From Chloroflexota bacterium (GTDB taxonomy: Bacteria > Chloroflexota > UBA6077 > JADZDV01): a DNA stretch of 9,011 nucleotides. The notes under the pieces are model-generated. The model worked only from the letters and a program-made list of their open reading frames with translations. It did no database searches and was not told the DNA's origin. Shown here piece by piece: positions 1 to 6,047 of the stretch. Made by a program: the position numbers and the translations under genes. Position 1 is the stretch's first letter, and every line of letters starts with the position of its first letter. The DNA lies in contig JADZDV010000022.1 in the NCBI GenBank assembly GCA_020850915.1, positions 1 to 9,011 on the forward strand, written 5' to 3'.

Positions 1-1
1 C

Positions 2-805
2 CTGGCGATCGACGCGCTGGTCGAGGGAGACGCGACGATCTCCATGCTGCTCTGGGGACGCGCCCACCTCACCGAGGCCGAGCTGGCGGTGGTCACGTCC
101 GGCGGCGGCGATAGCAGCATCGACCGGGCGCCGCCGGTCGTCCGCGACGAGGTGCTGTTCCCCTACAACGACGGCGCCCTCTTCGTGCTCCAGCTGGTAC
201 AGCACGGCGGGTTTGAAGCCGTGAACGCCGCGTTCCACAAGCCGCCGGCGTCCACCGAGCAGATCCTTCATCCCGAGAAGTACCTGGCCCAGGACGCCCC
301 GGTTGAGATCGCGCTGCCGGACCTGGCAGCCACACTCGGCCAGGGATGGCGCCAGCTTCGCTCAGACGTTCTTGGAGAACTGGACTACCGCATTCTGCTG
401 GAGCAGTACGTCGACCCGCTCGCGGCTGCGCGCGGGTCGTACGGCTGGGGTGGCGACCGCTTCTCGCTCCTCCAGTCTGACAACGGCGCCATCGCGCTGG
501 CGCTCTCCAGCGTCTGGGACACCGAGACGGACGCCCAGGAGTTCTTCTCGATCTACGCCGACACCGTCCGCCAGCGCTACGGACGGCGCGCGGTGCCCAC
601 CGAGGAAGGGCCAACGCGACTCTCCTGGAGCACGCCAAACGGGCCGCTACGGCTGCGGCAGGCTGGCAAGCAGGTCTGGCTCGTCATGGCCGACGGTGAG
701 CGCGAGGCTAGCATCCTGATGGGAGCCCTCACGGGCGAGGCGCCGACTCTGGTCCCAACCCCTGGCCGAGCTCCCGCGCAGGTACCGGTGCAGCTTCCCA
801 GGTAG
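2..805 (+). CDS. Unnamed protein, C-terminal part (5' end outside window)
   Basis: The reading frame is open from base 2 to the TAG at 803-805, giving 267 residues, and it enters from the left. The first ATG in frame (44) falls inside a conserved-looking stretch, so the real start is probably upstream. The visible part begins with an ALVEGDAT segment and later has FPYNDGALFVLQL, GGFEAVN and PPASTEQILHPEKY. From memory, this order recurs in uncharacterised proteins of Chloroflexota and relatives, where the missing N-terminal part carries an HELTHALQDQ-like segment. If so, the Glu of VEGDA could be the third zinc ligand of a gluzincin-like fold; this is inference, since the HExxH region is not visible. 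A middle domain (about residues 95-235) has no recognised motif, and the last 20 residues are Pro-rich. A strong hairpin follows 42 bases after the stop. The frame is well supported; the function is not. Confidence 0.8.
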   Translation: MAIDALVEGDATISMLLWGRAHLTEAELAVVTSGGGDSSIDRAPPVVRDEVLFPYNDGALFVLQLVQHGGFEAVNAAFHKPPASTEQILHPEKYLAQDAPVEIALPDLAATLGQGWRQLRSDVLGELDYRILLEQYVDPLAAARGSYGWGGDRFSLLQSDNGAIALALSSVWDTETDAQEFFSIYADTVRQRYGRRAVPTEEGPTRLSWSTPNGPLRLRQAGKQVWLVMADGEREASILMGALTGEAPTLVPTPGRAPAQVPVQLPR

Positions 806-1107
806 GAGCCTGCCGTACCAGGTCTGTGGTGAGCGCCTGAGAGAAGCGTCCGCCTCCCCCGCTGGGACCTGGAGGCGGACACACGCGGCGCACCGTCTGA
901 CAAACGTCCCGCCGAATGGGGGACGGTCGCACCGTGGCGAGGGGGTGCGAGGCGGCTAGCATTCAGGCTGAACGCATCGGCTTTGCGCGACGGCTGGGCG
1001 GGCTCGATGGCGTGGGGGAGGAGGCGGCGGCGCGCCAACCATTGATGCAGGTACTACTTCGTGCCCACCGACCGGGCGTGCCTCGGCGTAGCGTGCACGA
1101 CGCTCCA
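806..1107 (+). other. Non-coding stretch between the partial gene and the kinase
   Basis: These 302 bases hold a 10-bp-stem hairpin (848-880) and a weaker one, CGTCCC at 905-910 pairing with GGGACG at 920-925. No convincing -35/-10 pair or repeat family was seen. The kinase frame stays open back to an ATG at 916, but the extra 64 residues are Arg/Gly-rich and resemble no domain. They also have no ribosome site, and the ATG at 916 sits in the loop of the weaker hairpin. I therefore treat this stretch as the kinase leader rather than coding sequence. Confidence 0.5.
848..880. terminator. Perfect 10-bp inverted repeat, probable terminator
   Basis: GTCCGCCTCC at 848-857 is the exact reverse complement of GGAGGCGGAC at 871-880, with a 13-base loop. 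It lies 42 bases after the stop of the upstream gene and before the kinase, where a terminator is expected. No T-run follows on the + strand, so it is not a textbook intrinsic terminator. It could act as a GC-rich stem terminator or an RNA-stabilising 3' hairpin. Confidence 0.5.
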
Positions 1108-2658
1108 ATGAGAGCCCGACTGGGCACGCTCGGGCAACACTATCGCGGCCTGCTCGGGCGTGTGGCCCTGACGCTACGCTCGCTGCGCTTCCTCGCGTTT
1201 GCCGTCCCGCTCGTCTTCCTGACCGTCGTGGATCTGCTCCGCCACCTCGTTTGGGCAGAGCAGCTCCATACCTATCCGGGCTTCCTCGTGGTGCCGCTCG
1301 TCGTGGCGGGCGGCACCTACCTGCTGGTGAGCGCCCTGTTCGAGCACATCAGGGCGGTGGAGCGGCGGCTGCTCGCGCAGAACCGCGAGTTGCGCGCCGT
1401 TGGCGAGACGGCGCGGCACCAGACGGCACAGCTCGCCGCGCTCCACGAGGCCGGACTGGCGATCTCCTCAGAGCTGGGGCTCGAGATGGTCCTGCAGCGA
1501 GTCGTCGAACTGGCCCGCGAGCTGGCCGGGGCCCAGTACGGGGCGCTCAGCATCGTGGACGCGCAGGGCGGGATTGTGCGCTTCCTGACGACCGGTCTTA
1601 CGACAGAGCAGCGGTCCGCCCTCGGCAATCCACCGGTCGGGCGTGGGCTGCTGGGCGTTGTCGTGGGAGCAAGCCGCCCGCTGCGGGTGGACCGGATCGG
1701 CGGCGACCCGCGCTCCTGCGGCTTTCCCCCGGGGCATCCGCCGATGACGACCCTCCTCGGTGTGCCGATCGCCACCCGCGGCCGGACGTTCGGCAACCTC
1801 TATCTCACCGACAAGCGCGGACCGGATGGCGTGGCCTCCTTCACACCGGCGGACGAGGAACTGCTCCGGTTGTTCGCGGCCCAGGCGGCGGTCGCCATGG
1901 AGAACGCCCGCCTGCACGCCGAGGTCAAGGGCCTGGCGGCAGCGGTTGAGCGGGAGCGGATCGCCCGCGAGCTGCACGACAGCCTGGCCCAGGCGCTCGG
2001 TTATGTGCGCCTACGGGCCGCCACCGCGCGCGATAGCCTCCAGCGCGGCAACCTGCAGCCGTCTGTCGAAGCGCTGGAGCAGATTGGCAGGGTGGCGGGC
2101 GAGGCGTACGCCGACGTCCGCGAGGCGATTCTGGGCCTGCGCAGCAAGGTCGGTGGGGAGCGCGGGCTGTCGGCGGCGCTAGCGGAGTACTTTGAGCACT
2201 ACCGCTTCCAGACCGGCGTCGAAACGAGGTTGGAGATGGAGCCGTCCGTCGAAGCGGCGCGCGCCGCGCCGGGCGCCGAGGCGCAGCTCCTACGGATCAT
2301 CCAGGAGGCGCTGGCGAACGTCCGCAAGCACGCCGCCGCGCGGCAGGTTGTCGTGCGGCTGCTGGTGGTGGACGACCTGGCCGGGCCACGGCTGCGGGCG
2401 CTCGTGACCGACGATGGGCGCGGTTTCGACCCGATCGCCCTGCCGAAAGAGGCGCACTACGGGCTCGTGACGATGTCCGAGCGAGCCGAGTCGGTGGGTG
2501 GCAGCGTTGAGATCGTCTCGGCGCCGGGCAGCGGGACGCGCGTGGAGATCGAAGTCCCGCTGGAAACGGCGCCGGCGACACACGCCGTGGCCCACGCATG
2601 CGAGCTGGTCCCTGGCGCTCACGCGGTCGGACTGACTGGACGGGAAGGGGAGGGCTGA
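1108..2658 (+). CDS. Membrane sensor histidine kinase, DevS-like GAF + HisKA_3
   Basis: This is a sensor kinase of the NarX/LiaS/DevS class, which autophosphorylates on His and passes the phosphate to a NarL-type regulator. With the ATG at 1108 it has 516 residues. There are two membrane segments (about 26-46 and 57-77), a short helical linker (80-110), a GAF domain (about 110-270), a dimerisation segment ERERIARELHDSLAQ with phospho-His 290, and a HATPase domain. The HATPase has an N-box Asn 404, DDGRG at 435-439, and a GLVTMSERA/GSGTRVEIEVPL end. Within the GAF domain, GFPPGHPPM and FGNLYLTDK closely resemble Mycobacterium DevS/DosT. His210 and Tyr232 fall at the DevS heme-ligand (His149) and distal Tyr171 positions, as I recall that sequence. 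The frame opens earlier, with candidate starts at 916, 1012 (GTG) and 1045. None of these, nor 1108, has a strong ribosome site; 1108 best fits a membrane-anchored N-terminus. The regulator gene follows one base after the stop, so the two form an operon. Kinase identity is very sure; heme binding is inferred. Confidence 0.93.
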   Translation: MRARLGTLGQHYRGLLGRVALTLRSLRFLAFAVPLVFLTVVDLLRHLVWAEQLHTYPGFLVVPLVVAGGTYLLVSALFEHIRAVERRLLAQNRELRAVGETARHQTAQLAALHEAGLAISSELGLEMVLQRVVELARELAGAQYGALSIVDAQGGIVRFLTTGLTTEQRSALGNPPVGRGLLGVVVGASRPLRVDRIGGDPRSCGFPPGHPPMTTLLGVPIATRGRTFGNLYLTDKRGPDGVASFTPADEELLRLFAAQAAVAMENARLHAEVKGLAAAVERERIARELHDSLAQALGYVRLRAATARDSLQRGNLQPSVEALEQIGRVAGEAYADVREAILGLRSKVGGERGLSAALAEYFEHYRFQTGVETRLEMEPSVEAARAAPGAEAQLLRIIQEALANVRKHAAARQVVVRLLVVDDLAGPRLRALVTDDGRGFDPIALPKEAHYGLVTMSERAESVGGSVEIVSAPGSGTRVEIEVPLETAPATHAVAHACELVPGAHAVGLTGREGEG

Positions 2659-2659
2659 G

Positions 2660-3361
2660 GTGGGGATTGGCGCGCTGCTGGTGGACGACCACCGCCTCAT
2701 CCGCGAGGGGTTGAAGGGGTTCCTCCTCGGCCGGGGGATCGAGGTGGTGGGCGAAGCAGGGGATGGACGGGAGGCGGTGGCGCTCGCCCGCGCGCTCCGG
2801 CCGGACCTGGTGATCATGGACCTTGGCATGCCGGTGATGGGCGGTCTGGAGGCGACCCGCCTCATCAAGACGGACCAGCCAGAGACGGCAGTCGTGATCC
2901 TGACGGCATCGGAGGCAGAGAGCGACCTGTTCGAGGCGGTCAAGTCTGGCGCGCAGGGCTATCTCCTCAAGAGCATGGACCCCACCGCTATGGTGGAGCA
3001 GATCGAGGCGGCCGGGCGGGGCGAGCCGGCCTTGACGCCGCGGCTCGCCGCCAAGATCCTGGCCGAGTTCGCCCGTCTCTCAACACCCACGCAACCGGCC
3101 GTGATGAGTCAGGGGATCGCCGGTGATGGTGCCGCGGAGCTGACCGCTCGTGAGCGCGAGGTGCTGGAGCTGCTGGTGGCTGGCGCGGCGAACAAGCAGA
3201 TCGCCCACCAGCTCGTGGTGAGCGAGAACACCGTCAAGTACCACCTGAAGAACATCCTCCAGAAACTTCACCTCCAGAACCGCGCCCAGGTAGTCGCCTA
3301 CGCATTGCGCCACGGCCTCGCCGGCGCGTCGGAGCCAGAGGCCGTCAGCTCCCTCGGGTAG
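2660..3361 (+). CDS. NarL/FixJ-family response regulator
   Basis: This two-domain DNA-binding regulator (233 aa, normal length) is almost certainly the partner of the kinase just upstream. The receiver domain spans about 4-120, with the acidic pair Asp9/Asp10, the phospho-acceptor Asp54 in VIMDLGMP, Thr82 and Lys104 in YLLKS. A linker leads to a LuxR-type helix-turn-helix at about 160-220, with LTAREREVLELL and NKQIAHQLVVSENTVKYHL. The start is a GTG one base after the kinase TGA, preceded by GGGGAGGG at 2647-2654 with 5 bases of spacing, so translation is probably coupled. Its position before the cupredoxin and oxidase cluster suggests it may control those genes, but no target site is recognisable. 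Confidence 0.95.
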   Translation: MGIGALLVDDHRLIREGLKGFLLGRGIEVVGEAGDGREAVALARALRPDLVIMDLGMPVMGGLEATRLIKTDQPETAVVILTASEAESDLFEAVKSGAQGYLLKSMDPTAMVEQIEAAGRGEPALTPRLAAKILAEFARLSTPTQPAVMSQGIAGDGAAELTAREREVLELLVAGAANKQIAHQLVVSENTVKYHLKNILQKLHLQNRAQVVAYALRHGLAGASEPEAVSSLG

Positions 3362-3384
3362 GTCGCCCTACCGTATCGAGTAGG
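3357..3384 (+). terminator. Overlapping small hairpins at the regulator stop codon
   Basis: GGTAGG at 3357-3362, which covers the TAG stop, pairs perfectly with CCTACC at 3367-3372 around a TCGC tetraloop. CCTAC at 3367-3371 could instead pair with GTAGG at 3380-3384. These are short, mutually exclusive stems without a T-run. It may be a weak terminator or 3' end structure of the two-component transcript. Confidence 0.25.
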
Positions 3385-3485
3385 CCCCGGACCGTCCGGT
3401 CGGGTGTACTCCTGTCCCCAGGCGAACGTCTAGACTGTCAGGTGGACTCGGCGTGGGGCGTCTCCCGCGCCGAACGATACGCCTC

Positions 3486-3490
3486 GGAGG
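3486..3490 (+). promoter_or_regulatory. Ribosome site fixing the cupredoxin start
   Basis: GGAGG lies 7 bases before the ATG at 3498. This selects 3498 over the upstream in-frame GTG at 3453, which has no such site and would put 15 charged residues before the signal peptide. Confidence 0.75.
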
Positions 3491-3497
3491 CCCATCG

Positions 3498-3923
3498 ATG
3501 CCCCTCGCTTTTCCCATCGGTCGCGCAGCGACCCTCGCGCTCGCCATTGGCGCGCTCAGTCTGCTCGGAGCCGGCTGCTCCAGCCCCGCCCCGTCTTCTG
3601 GCATGGGCAGATCGTCCGGTGCCGCTGCTGGTGGCAGCGCCGCCAGCAGCGGCACCGAGGTCCGGGTGACGACCACCGAGTTCAAGTTCGCGCCTGGCGC
3701 GCTGCAGGTGCCCTCCGGCAAGGCGGTAAACCTGGTGCTGGACAACAAGGGTGCCCTCGAGCACGACATGATGGTGACCGACCTCGGCATCCACCTGCGC
3801 GCCGATCCTCACCAGGTTACCCAGACCTCGGCCACCTTCTCGAAGCCGGGCACCTATGCCTTCGAGTGCACCATCCCAGGCCACAAAGAGGCCGGCATGA
3901 AGGGCACGATCCAGGTGCAGTAG
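3498..3923 (+). CDS. Lipoprotein cupredoxin (type-1 copper protein)
   Basis: This is a 141-residue membrane-anchored blue copper protein, probably an electron carrier outside the cytoplasmic membrane. Residues 1-26 form a lipoprotein signal peptide (hydrophobic core, then LLGAG before Cys27). An Ala/Gly/Ser-rich tether follows at about 28-53, then the cupredoxin domain at 54-141. Visible copper ligands are His89 (EHDM), Cys124, His129 and Met134. The Cys-x4-His-x4-Met spacing is that of rusticyanin and auracyanin rather than plastocyanin. The EFKFAPGALQVPSGK opening is typical of this family. Given the CuA subunit II encoded about 1.5 kb downstream, a role as electron donor to the oxidase is likely but inferred. 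It has its own 136-base upstream gap, so it may have its own promoter; none is obvious. A nosZ-like or amicyanin-like role is less likely given the size and ligand spacing. Confidence 0.92.
   Translation: MPLAFPIGRAATLALAIGALSLLGAGCSSPAPSSGMGRSSGAAAGGSAASSGTEVRVTTTEFKFAPGALQVPSGKAVNLVLDNKGALEHDMMVTDLGIHLRADPHQVTQTSATFSKPGTYAFECTIPGHKEAGMKGTIQVQ
3617..3657. repeat. Perfect 15-bp inverted repeat inside the cupredoxin linker
   Basis: CGGTGCCGCTGCTGG at 3617-3631 is the exact reverse complement of CCAGCAGCGGCACCG at 3643-3657. Inside it, T3632-G3642 (wobble) and three GC pairs continue the stem to an AGC triloop at 3636-3638, giving about 19 pairs. It lies in the Ala/Gly/Ser tether codons just after the signal peptide. 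It may simply reflect biased Ala/Gly/Ser codons. Confidence 0.7.
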
Positions 3924-4040
3924 CGCGCTCGGCAGCACTCGGCGCGCCCTTTCCCCGACAACGCCAATCTCGCGGCGGCGACGCGGCCTACCCCGATGGG
4001 TGAGGCGCGCAACTACTCGCCAGAGGGTGGTGTCGGGAGC

Positions 4041-4062
4041 ATGTTGGGCAGATGCTGGGCAG
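4041..4062 (+). repeat. Tandem 11-base direct repeat upstream of ctaB
   Basis: ATGTTGGGCAG (4041-4051) is followed immediately by ATGCTGGGCAG (4052-4062), with one mismatch. It sits 34 bases before the ctaB start in a 173-base gap, and an 11-base period is close to one helix turn. It could be an operator for a regulator binding one face of the DNA, but nothing else confirms this. Confidence 0.4.
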
Positions 4063-4096
4063 TGTCTCAACGTCCCCGTGTGATTGGAGATCCTGG

Positions 4097-5020
4097 ATGG
4101 CAGTAGCAGCGGCCCCGGCCGCGCGCTCGACGCGAGCGGCGACCTGGCGCCGGGTGCGCCAGGCGATGGGCCTGGTGATCGTCCTCGGCAAGGCGCGCGT
4201 CGTAGGTCTCGTGACCTTCACTGCACTGGTCGGCGCCGTCGTCGGCGCGGGAGGGCACCCCTCTCCCCTGACACTGCTCGCCGTGCTCAGTATCGGCGTG
4301 TTCGCGGGCGGCGGCGCTGGCGCACTGAACCACGTGCTGGACCGCGACATCGACCGGCAGATGAGCCGCACCCGCCATCGGCCGATCGTCGCCGGGGAGG
4401 TCCGCCCGGGCGCTGTCATGGCCGGCGGTCTCGCCAGCCTGGTGGCCGGGTTGGCGATCGCCTGGGCCAGTGGGCCGATGGTCGCGTTTCACACCGCGAT
4501 CGCCGCGGCCACCTACGTTCTGGTCTATACGCGGCTGCTCAAGCGCTACACGCCGCGGAGTGTGGTGATCGGCGGCTGGACTGGCGCGGCGGCCGTCCTG
4601 GCGGGCTGGGAGGCGACGGGCCGGCCGCTGACAGTGACGGCGCTCGCTCTCTCAGCGGTGGTCTTCCTCTGGACGCCGGCCCACTTCTGGGGCCTGGCGA
4701 TCGCCCGGGTCGACGACTACCGCCGGGCCGGCGTTCCGGCCCTGCCGATCCTGGTTGGCGTCCGCGCCACGACCTGGGCGGTGGTCGCGAGCGCGCTTGC
4801 CACGGCCGTCGCCAGCGTCATCCCGATCCTGACCGGCGGTCTCGGATCGGTGTACGCGGCCGTCCTGGCGTGCAGCGCCGTTTTCTGGGGGGTGCCGGTC
4901 TGGCAGCTCCTGGCGAGGGCCACCCCGCGCCGTGCCTGGCGGGCGTACAAGGCCTCGGGCCTGTTCCTTCTGCTGGTGTTCCTGGGCGCCCTGATCGAGA
5001 CGCTGGCCCGGGCGGTCTAA
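4097..5020 (+). CDS. ctaB: Protoheme IX farnesyltransferase (heme O synthase)
   Basis: This UbiA-superfamily membrane enzyme adds a farnesyl group to heme b to make heme O, the precursor of heme A for terminal oxidases. It has 307 residues, the normal length. The prenyl-diphosphate/Mg motif is NHVLDRDIDRQMSRTRHRP at about residues 78-96. Other family marks are YTRLLKRYTPRSVVIGG, FLWTPAHFWGLAI and DDYRRAGVPALPI. About eight or nine hydrophobic helices are visible. One oddity is that the usual GAxPPxxGW stretch reads GAAAVLAGW here. The ATG at 4097 is chosen because GGAGA sits 6 bases upstream (4086-4090); the ATG at 4052 adds 15 unsupported residues. No ctaA (heme A synthase) is seen, so the final heme may be O, or A if ctaA is elsewhere. 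It opens the oxidase cluster, with the next gene 57 bases on. Confidence 0.95.
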   Translation: MAVAAAPAARSTRAATWRRVRQAMGLVIVLGKARVVGLVTFTALVGAVVGAGGHPSPLTLLAVLSIGVFAGGGAGALNHVLDRDIDRQMSRTRHRPIVAGEVRPGAVMAGGLASLVAGLAIAWASGPMVAFHTAIAAATYVLVYTRLLKRYTPRSVVIGGWTGAAAVLAGWEATGRPLTVTALALSAVVFLWTPAHFWGLAIARVDDYRRAGVPALPILVGVRATTWAVVASALATAVASVIPILTGGLGSVYAAVLACSAVFWGVPVWQLLARATPRRAWRAYKASGLFLLLVFLGALIETLARAV

Positions 5021-5042
5021 CGGCGCGATCGAACGGGATCGA

Positions 5043-5059
5043 CTCGCCAATCCGGCGAG
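5043..5059. other. Small hairpin between ctaB and the 51-aa gene
   Basis: CTCGCC at 5043-5048 pairs with GGCGAG at 5054-5059 around a 5-base loop. It ends shortly before the ribosome site of the next gene and has no T-run. Just before it, GATCGA occurs at 5027-5032 and 5037-5042, 10 bases apart. It could modulate read-through or message processing between ctaB and the oxidase genes. Confidence 0.3.
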
Positions 5060-5077
5060 ACAGAAAGGTTGGAAGAG

Positions 5078-5233
5078 ATGGATAGCGCCACGCACCCTCC
5101 GGAAGAGCTCGACGAGGACGAGCACGTCGGCACGCCCGGCAGCTACGTCATCAACGCGCTGTACATCGTGGTCTTCTTCATCGCGTACCTGTACGTGTTC
5201 TACGAGCTGTCGCATCGCTGGCCGGTCCACTGA
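5078..5233 (+). CDS. Small single-helix membrane protein, possible oxidase subunit IIa
   Basis: This is a 51-residue protein. An acidic N-terminal tail (PEELDEDEH at 8-16) precedes one membrane helix at about 23-43 (YVINALYIVVFFIAYLYVFY), and a short SHRWPVH end follows. The ATG is preceded by AAAGG about 9 bases upstream and by GGAAGAG directly. It lies between ctaB and the subunit II gene. In ba3 oxidase operons that position is taken by the tiny subunit IIa gene (cbaD in Thermus, 34 aa, one helix). Size, topology and position fit; sequence identity cannot be judged by eye, so this is a functional guess. Codon use matches its neighbours, and the next small gene follows after 32 bases. Confidence 0.75.
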   Translation: MDSATHPPEELDEDEHVGTPGSYVINALYIVVFFIAYLYVFYELSHRWPVH

Positions 5234-5265
5234 GCCGGCCGAATTCAAGGAAGGGAGCCCTGAGA

Positions 5266-5445
5266 ATGCAGCATACGGAGCCCCGCCGCACCCTCGCCGG
5301 CACGCTGCTGGACTCGCTCTGGTTCTGGACGATGGTCTGTGTGCTCACCCTGTTCACCTACCTGGTCTGGGCGATCGTCGAGGTGCAGAACCACTACTAC
5401 TTCATCACGACGCCGTTCACCACCACCAACATTCGCGTTCCGTAG
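5266..5445 (+). CDS. Small single-helix membrane protein, second accessory subunit candidate
   Basis: This is a 59-residue protein with a basic N-terminus (EPRRT), one membrane helix at about 14-38 (rich in Trp, Leu and Val), and a polar tail NHYYFITTPFTTTNIRVP. GGGAG at 5253-5257 lies 8 bases before the ATG. Its stop codon overlaps the ribosome site of the subunit II gene, so the two are probably translated together. I do not recognise the family. The helix and the extracytoplasmic-looking Thr-rich tail suggest it packs against subunits I and II. It could alternatively be the true subunit IIa, with the 51-aa neighbour as the extra protein. Confidence 0.75.
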   Translation: MQHTEPRRTLAGTLLDSLWFWTMVCVLTLFTYLVWAIVEVQNHYYFITTPFTTTNIRVP

Positions 5446-5450
5446 GAGGT
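5444..5450 (+). promoter_or_regulatory. Strong ribosome site deciding a TTG start for subunit II
   Basis: AGGAGGT overlaps the previous stop codon (TAG 5443-5445) and lies 6 bases before TTG at 5457. The alternative ATG at 5544 has no comparable site. Confidence 0.75.
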
Positions 5451-5456
5451 GCCCCG

Positions 5457-6026
5457 TTGGACGCTTCGCTGGCACCAGCCCTCCCAACCCTCCCGGCCGG
5501 ACATACCGCCCTGCACCCGCCAGCCGCGGGTTGGGACGGCCCGATGGCGAGTGACAAGCGCTTCTGGATGTGGGCGCTCTGGTTGTCGTCGTTCCTGCTG
5601 ATCTCCGTCTCGTTCGCCTGGTTCTTCGTCGGCAAGCAACAGACGCCGGCGCTCCACTTCTCCGTCACGCCGGAGGCGTACCAGGCGCAGGTCACCTCCT
5701 GGGTCAAGCAGCATGAGACCGCGCCGGGCTCTGGCATCGTGGAGGCCTCGAGCGGCGGCGACGTCTACCTGCTGTCGCGCATGTGGAGCTTCTACCCGAT
5801 CCTGAAGATCAAGGCCGGCCAGACCTACACCGTCTGGTACTCGGCCACCGACGTGGTCCACAACCCGATCATCGCCGGCGAGCGGCTCTCCTTCACCGCC
5901 GTACCGGGCCACGCCTACGGCATCACCTTCACCCCCACGACGCCAGGCACGTTCCTGGTGTACTGCGCCGAGTACTGCGGCATCGGTCACCAGGCCATGG
6001 CCTCGAAACTCATCGTCGAACCGTAA
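5457..6026 (+). CDS. Heme-copper oxidoreductase subunit II with CuA site
   Basis: This subunit takes electrons from a donor such as cytochrome c or a cupredoxin and passes them to subunit I. It has 189 residues: a cytoplasmic N-terminal tail (1-35), one membrane helix (about 37-58), and an extracytoplasmic cupredoxin domain (about 64-189). The binuclear CuA ligands are all visible: His135 (DVVHN), Cys170, Glu172, Cys174, His178 and Met181 in YCAEYCGIGHQAM. A single helix and small size match ba3-type (B-family) subunit II rather than the two-helix aa3 type. The start is TTG at 5457, chosen for its strong ribosome site; starting at ATG 5544 would remove 29 Pro/Ala-rich residues without touching any domain. 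The subunit I gene follows after 21 bases. Confidence 0.94.
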   Translation: MDASLAPALPTLPAGHTALHPPAAGWDGPMASDKRFWMWALWLSSFLLISVSFAWFFVGKQQTPALHFSVTPEAYQAQVTSWVKQHETAPGSGIVEASSGGDVYLLSRMWSFYPILKIKAGQTYTVWYSATDVVHNPIIAGERLSFTAVPGHAYGITFTPTTPGTFLVYCAEYCGIGHQAMASKLIVEP

Positions 6027-6047
6027 CCAGGGAGGCGCACACCGGCT

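Noticed and set aside
916..1107. N-terminal 64-residue extension of the kinase
   Set aside because: There is no ribosome site or domain-like sequence, and the ATG at 916 lies in a hairpin loop. The membrane-anchored start at 1108 is more natural, though the exact start is not proven.
3362..3497. Promoter for the cupredoxin gene (TAGACT at 3431-3436 as -10)
   Set aside because: No matching -35 at usual spacing; a 4-of-6 match alone is not enough.
3923..3947. GCGCGC...GCGCGC stem right after the cupredoxin stop as a terminator
   Set aside because: Only 6 pairs with a 13-base loop and no T-run. GC-rich self-complementary hexamers are expected by chance here.
4084..5085. 333-residue frame overlapping ctaB on the same strand
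   Set aside because: It is Arg/Gly/Pro-rich without motifs, while the other frame encodes a full CtaB with conserved motifs and a ribosome site.
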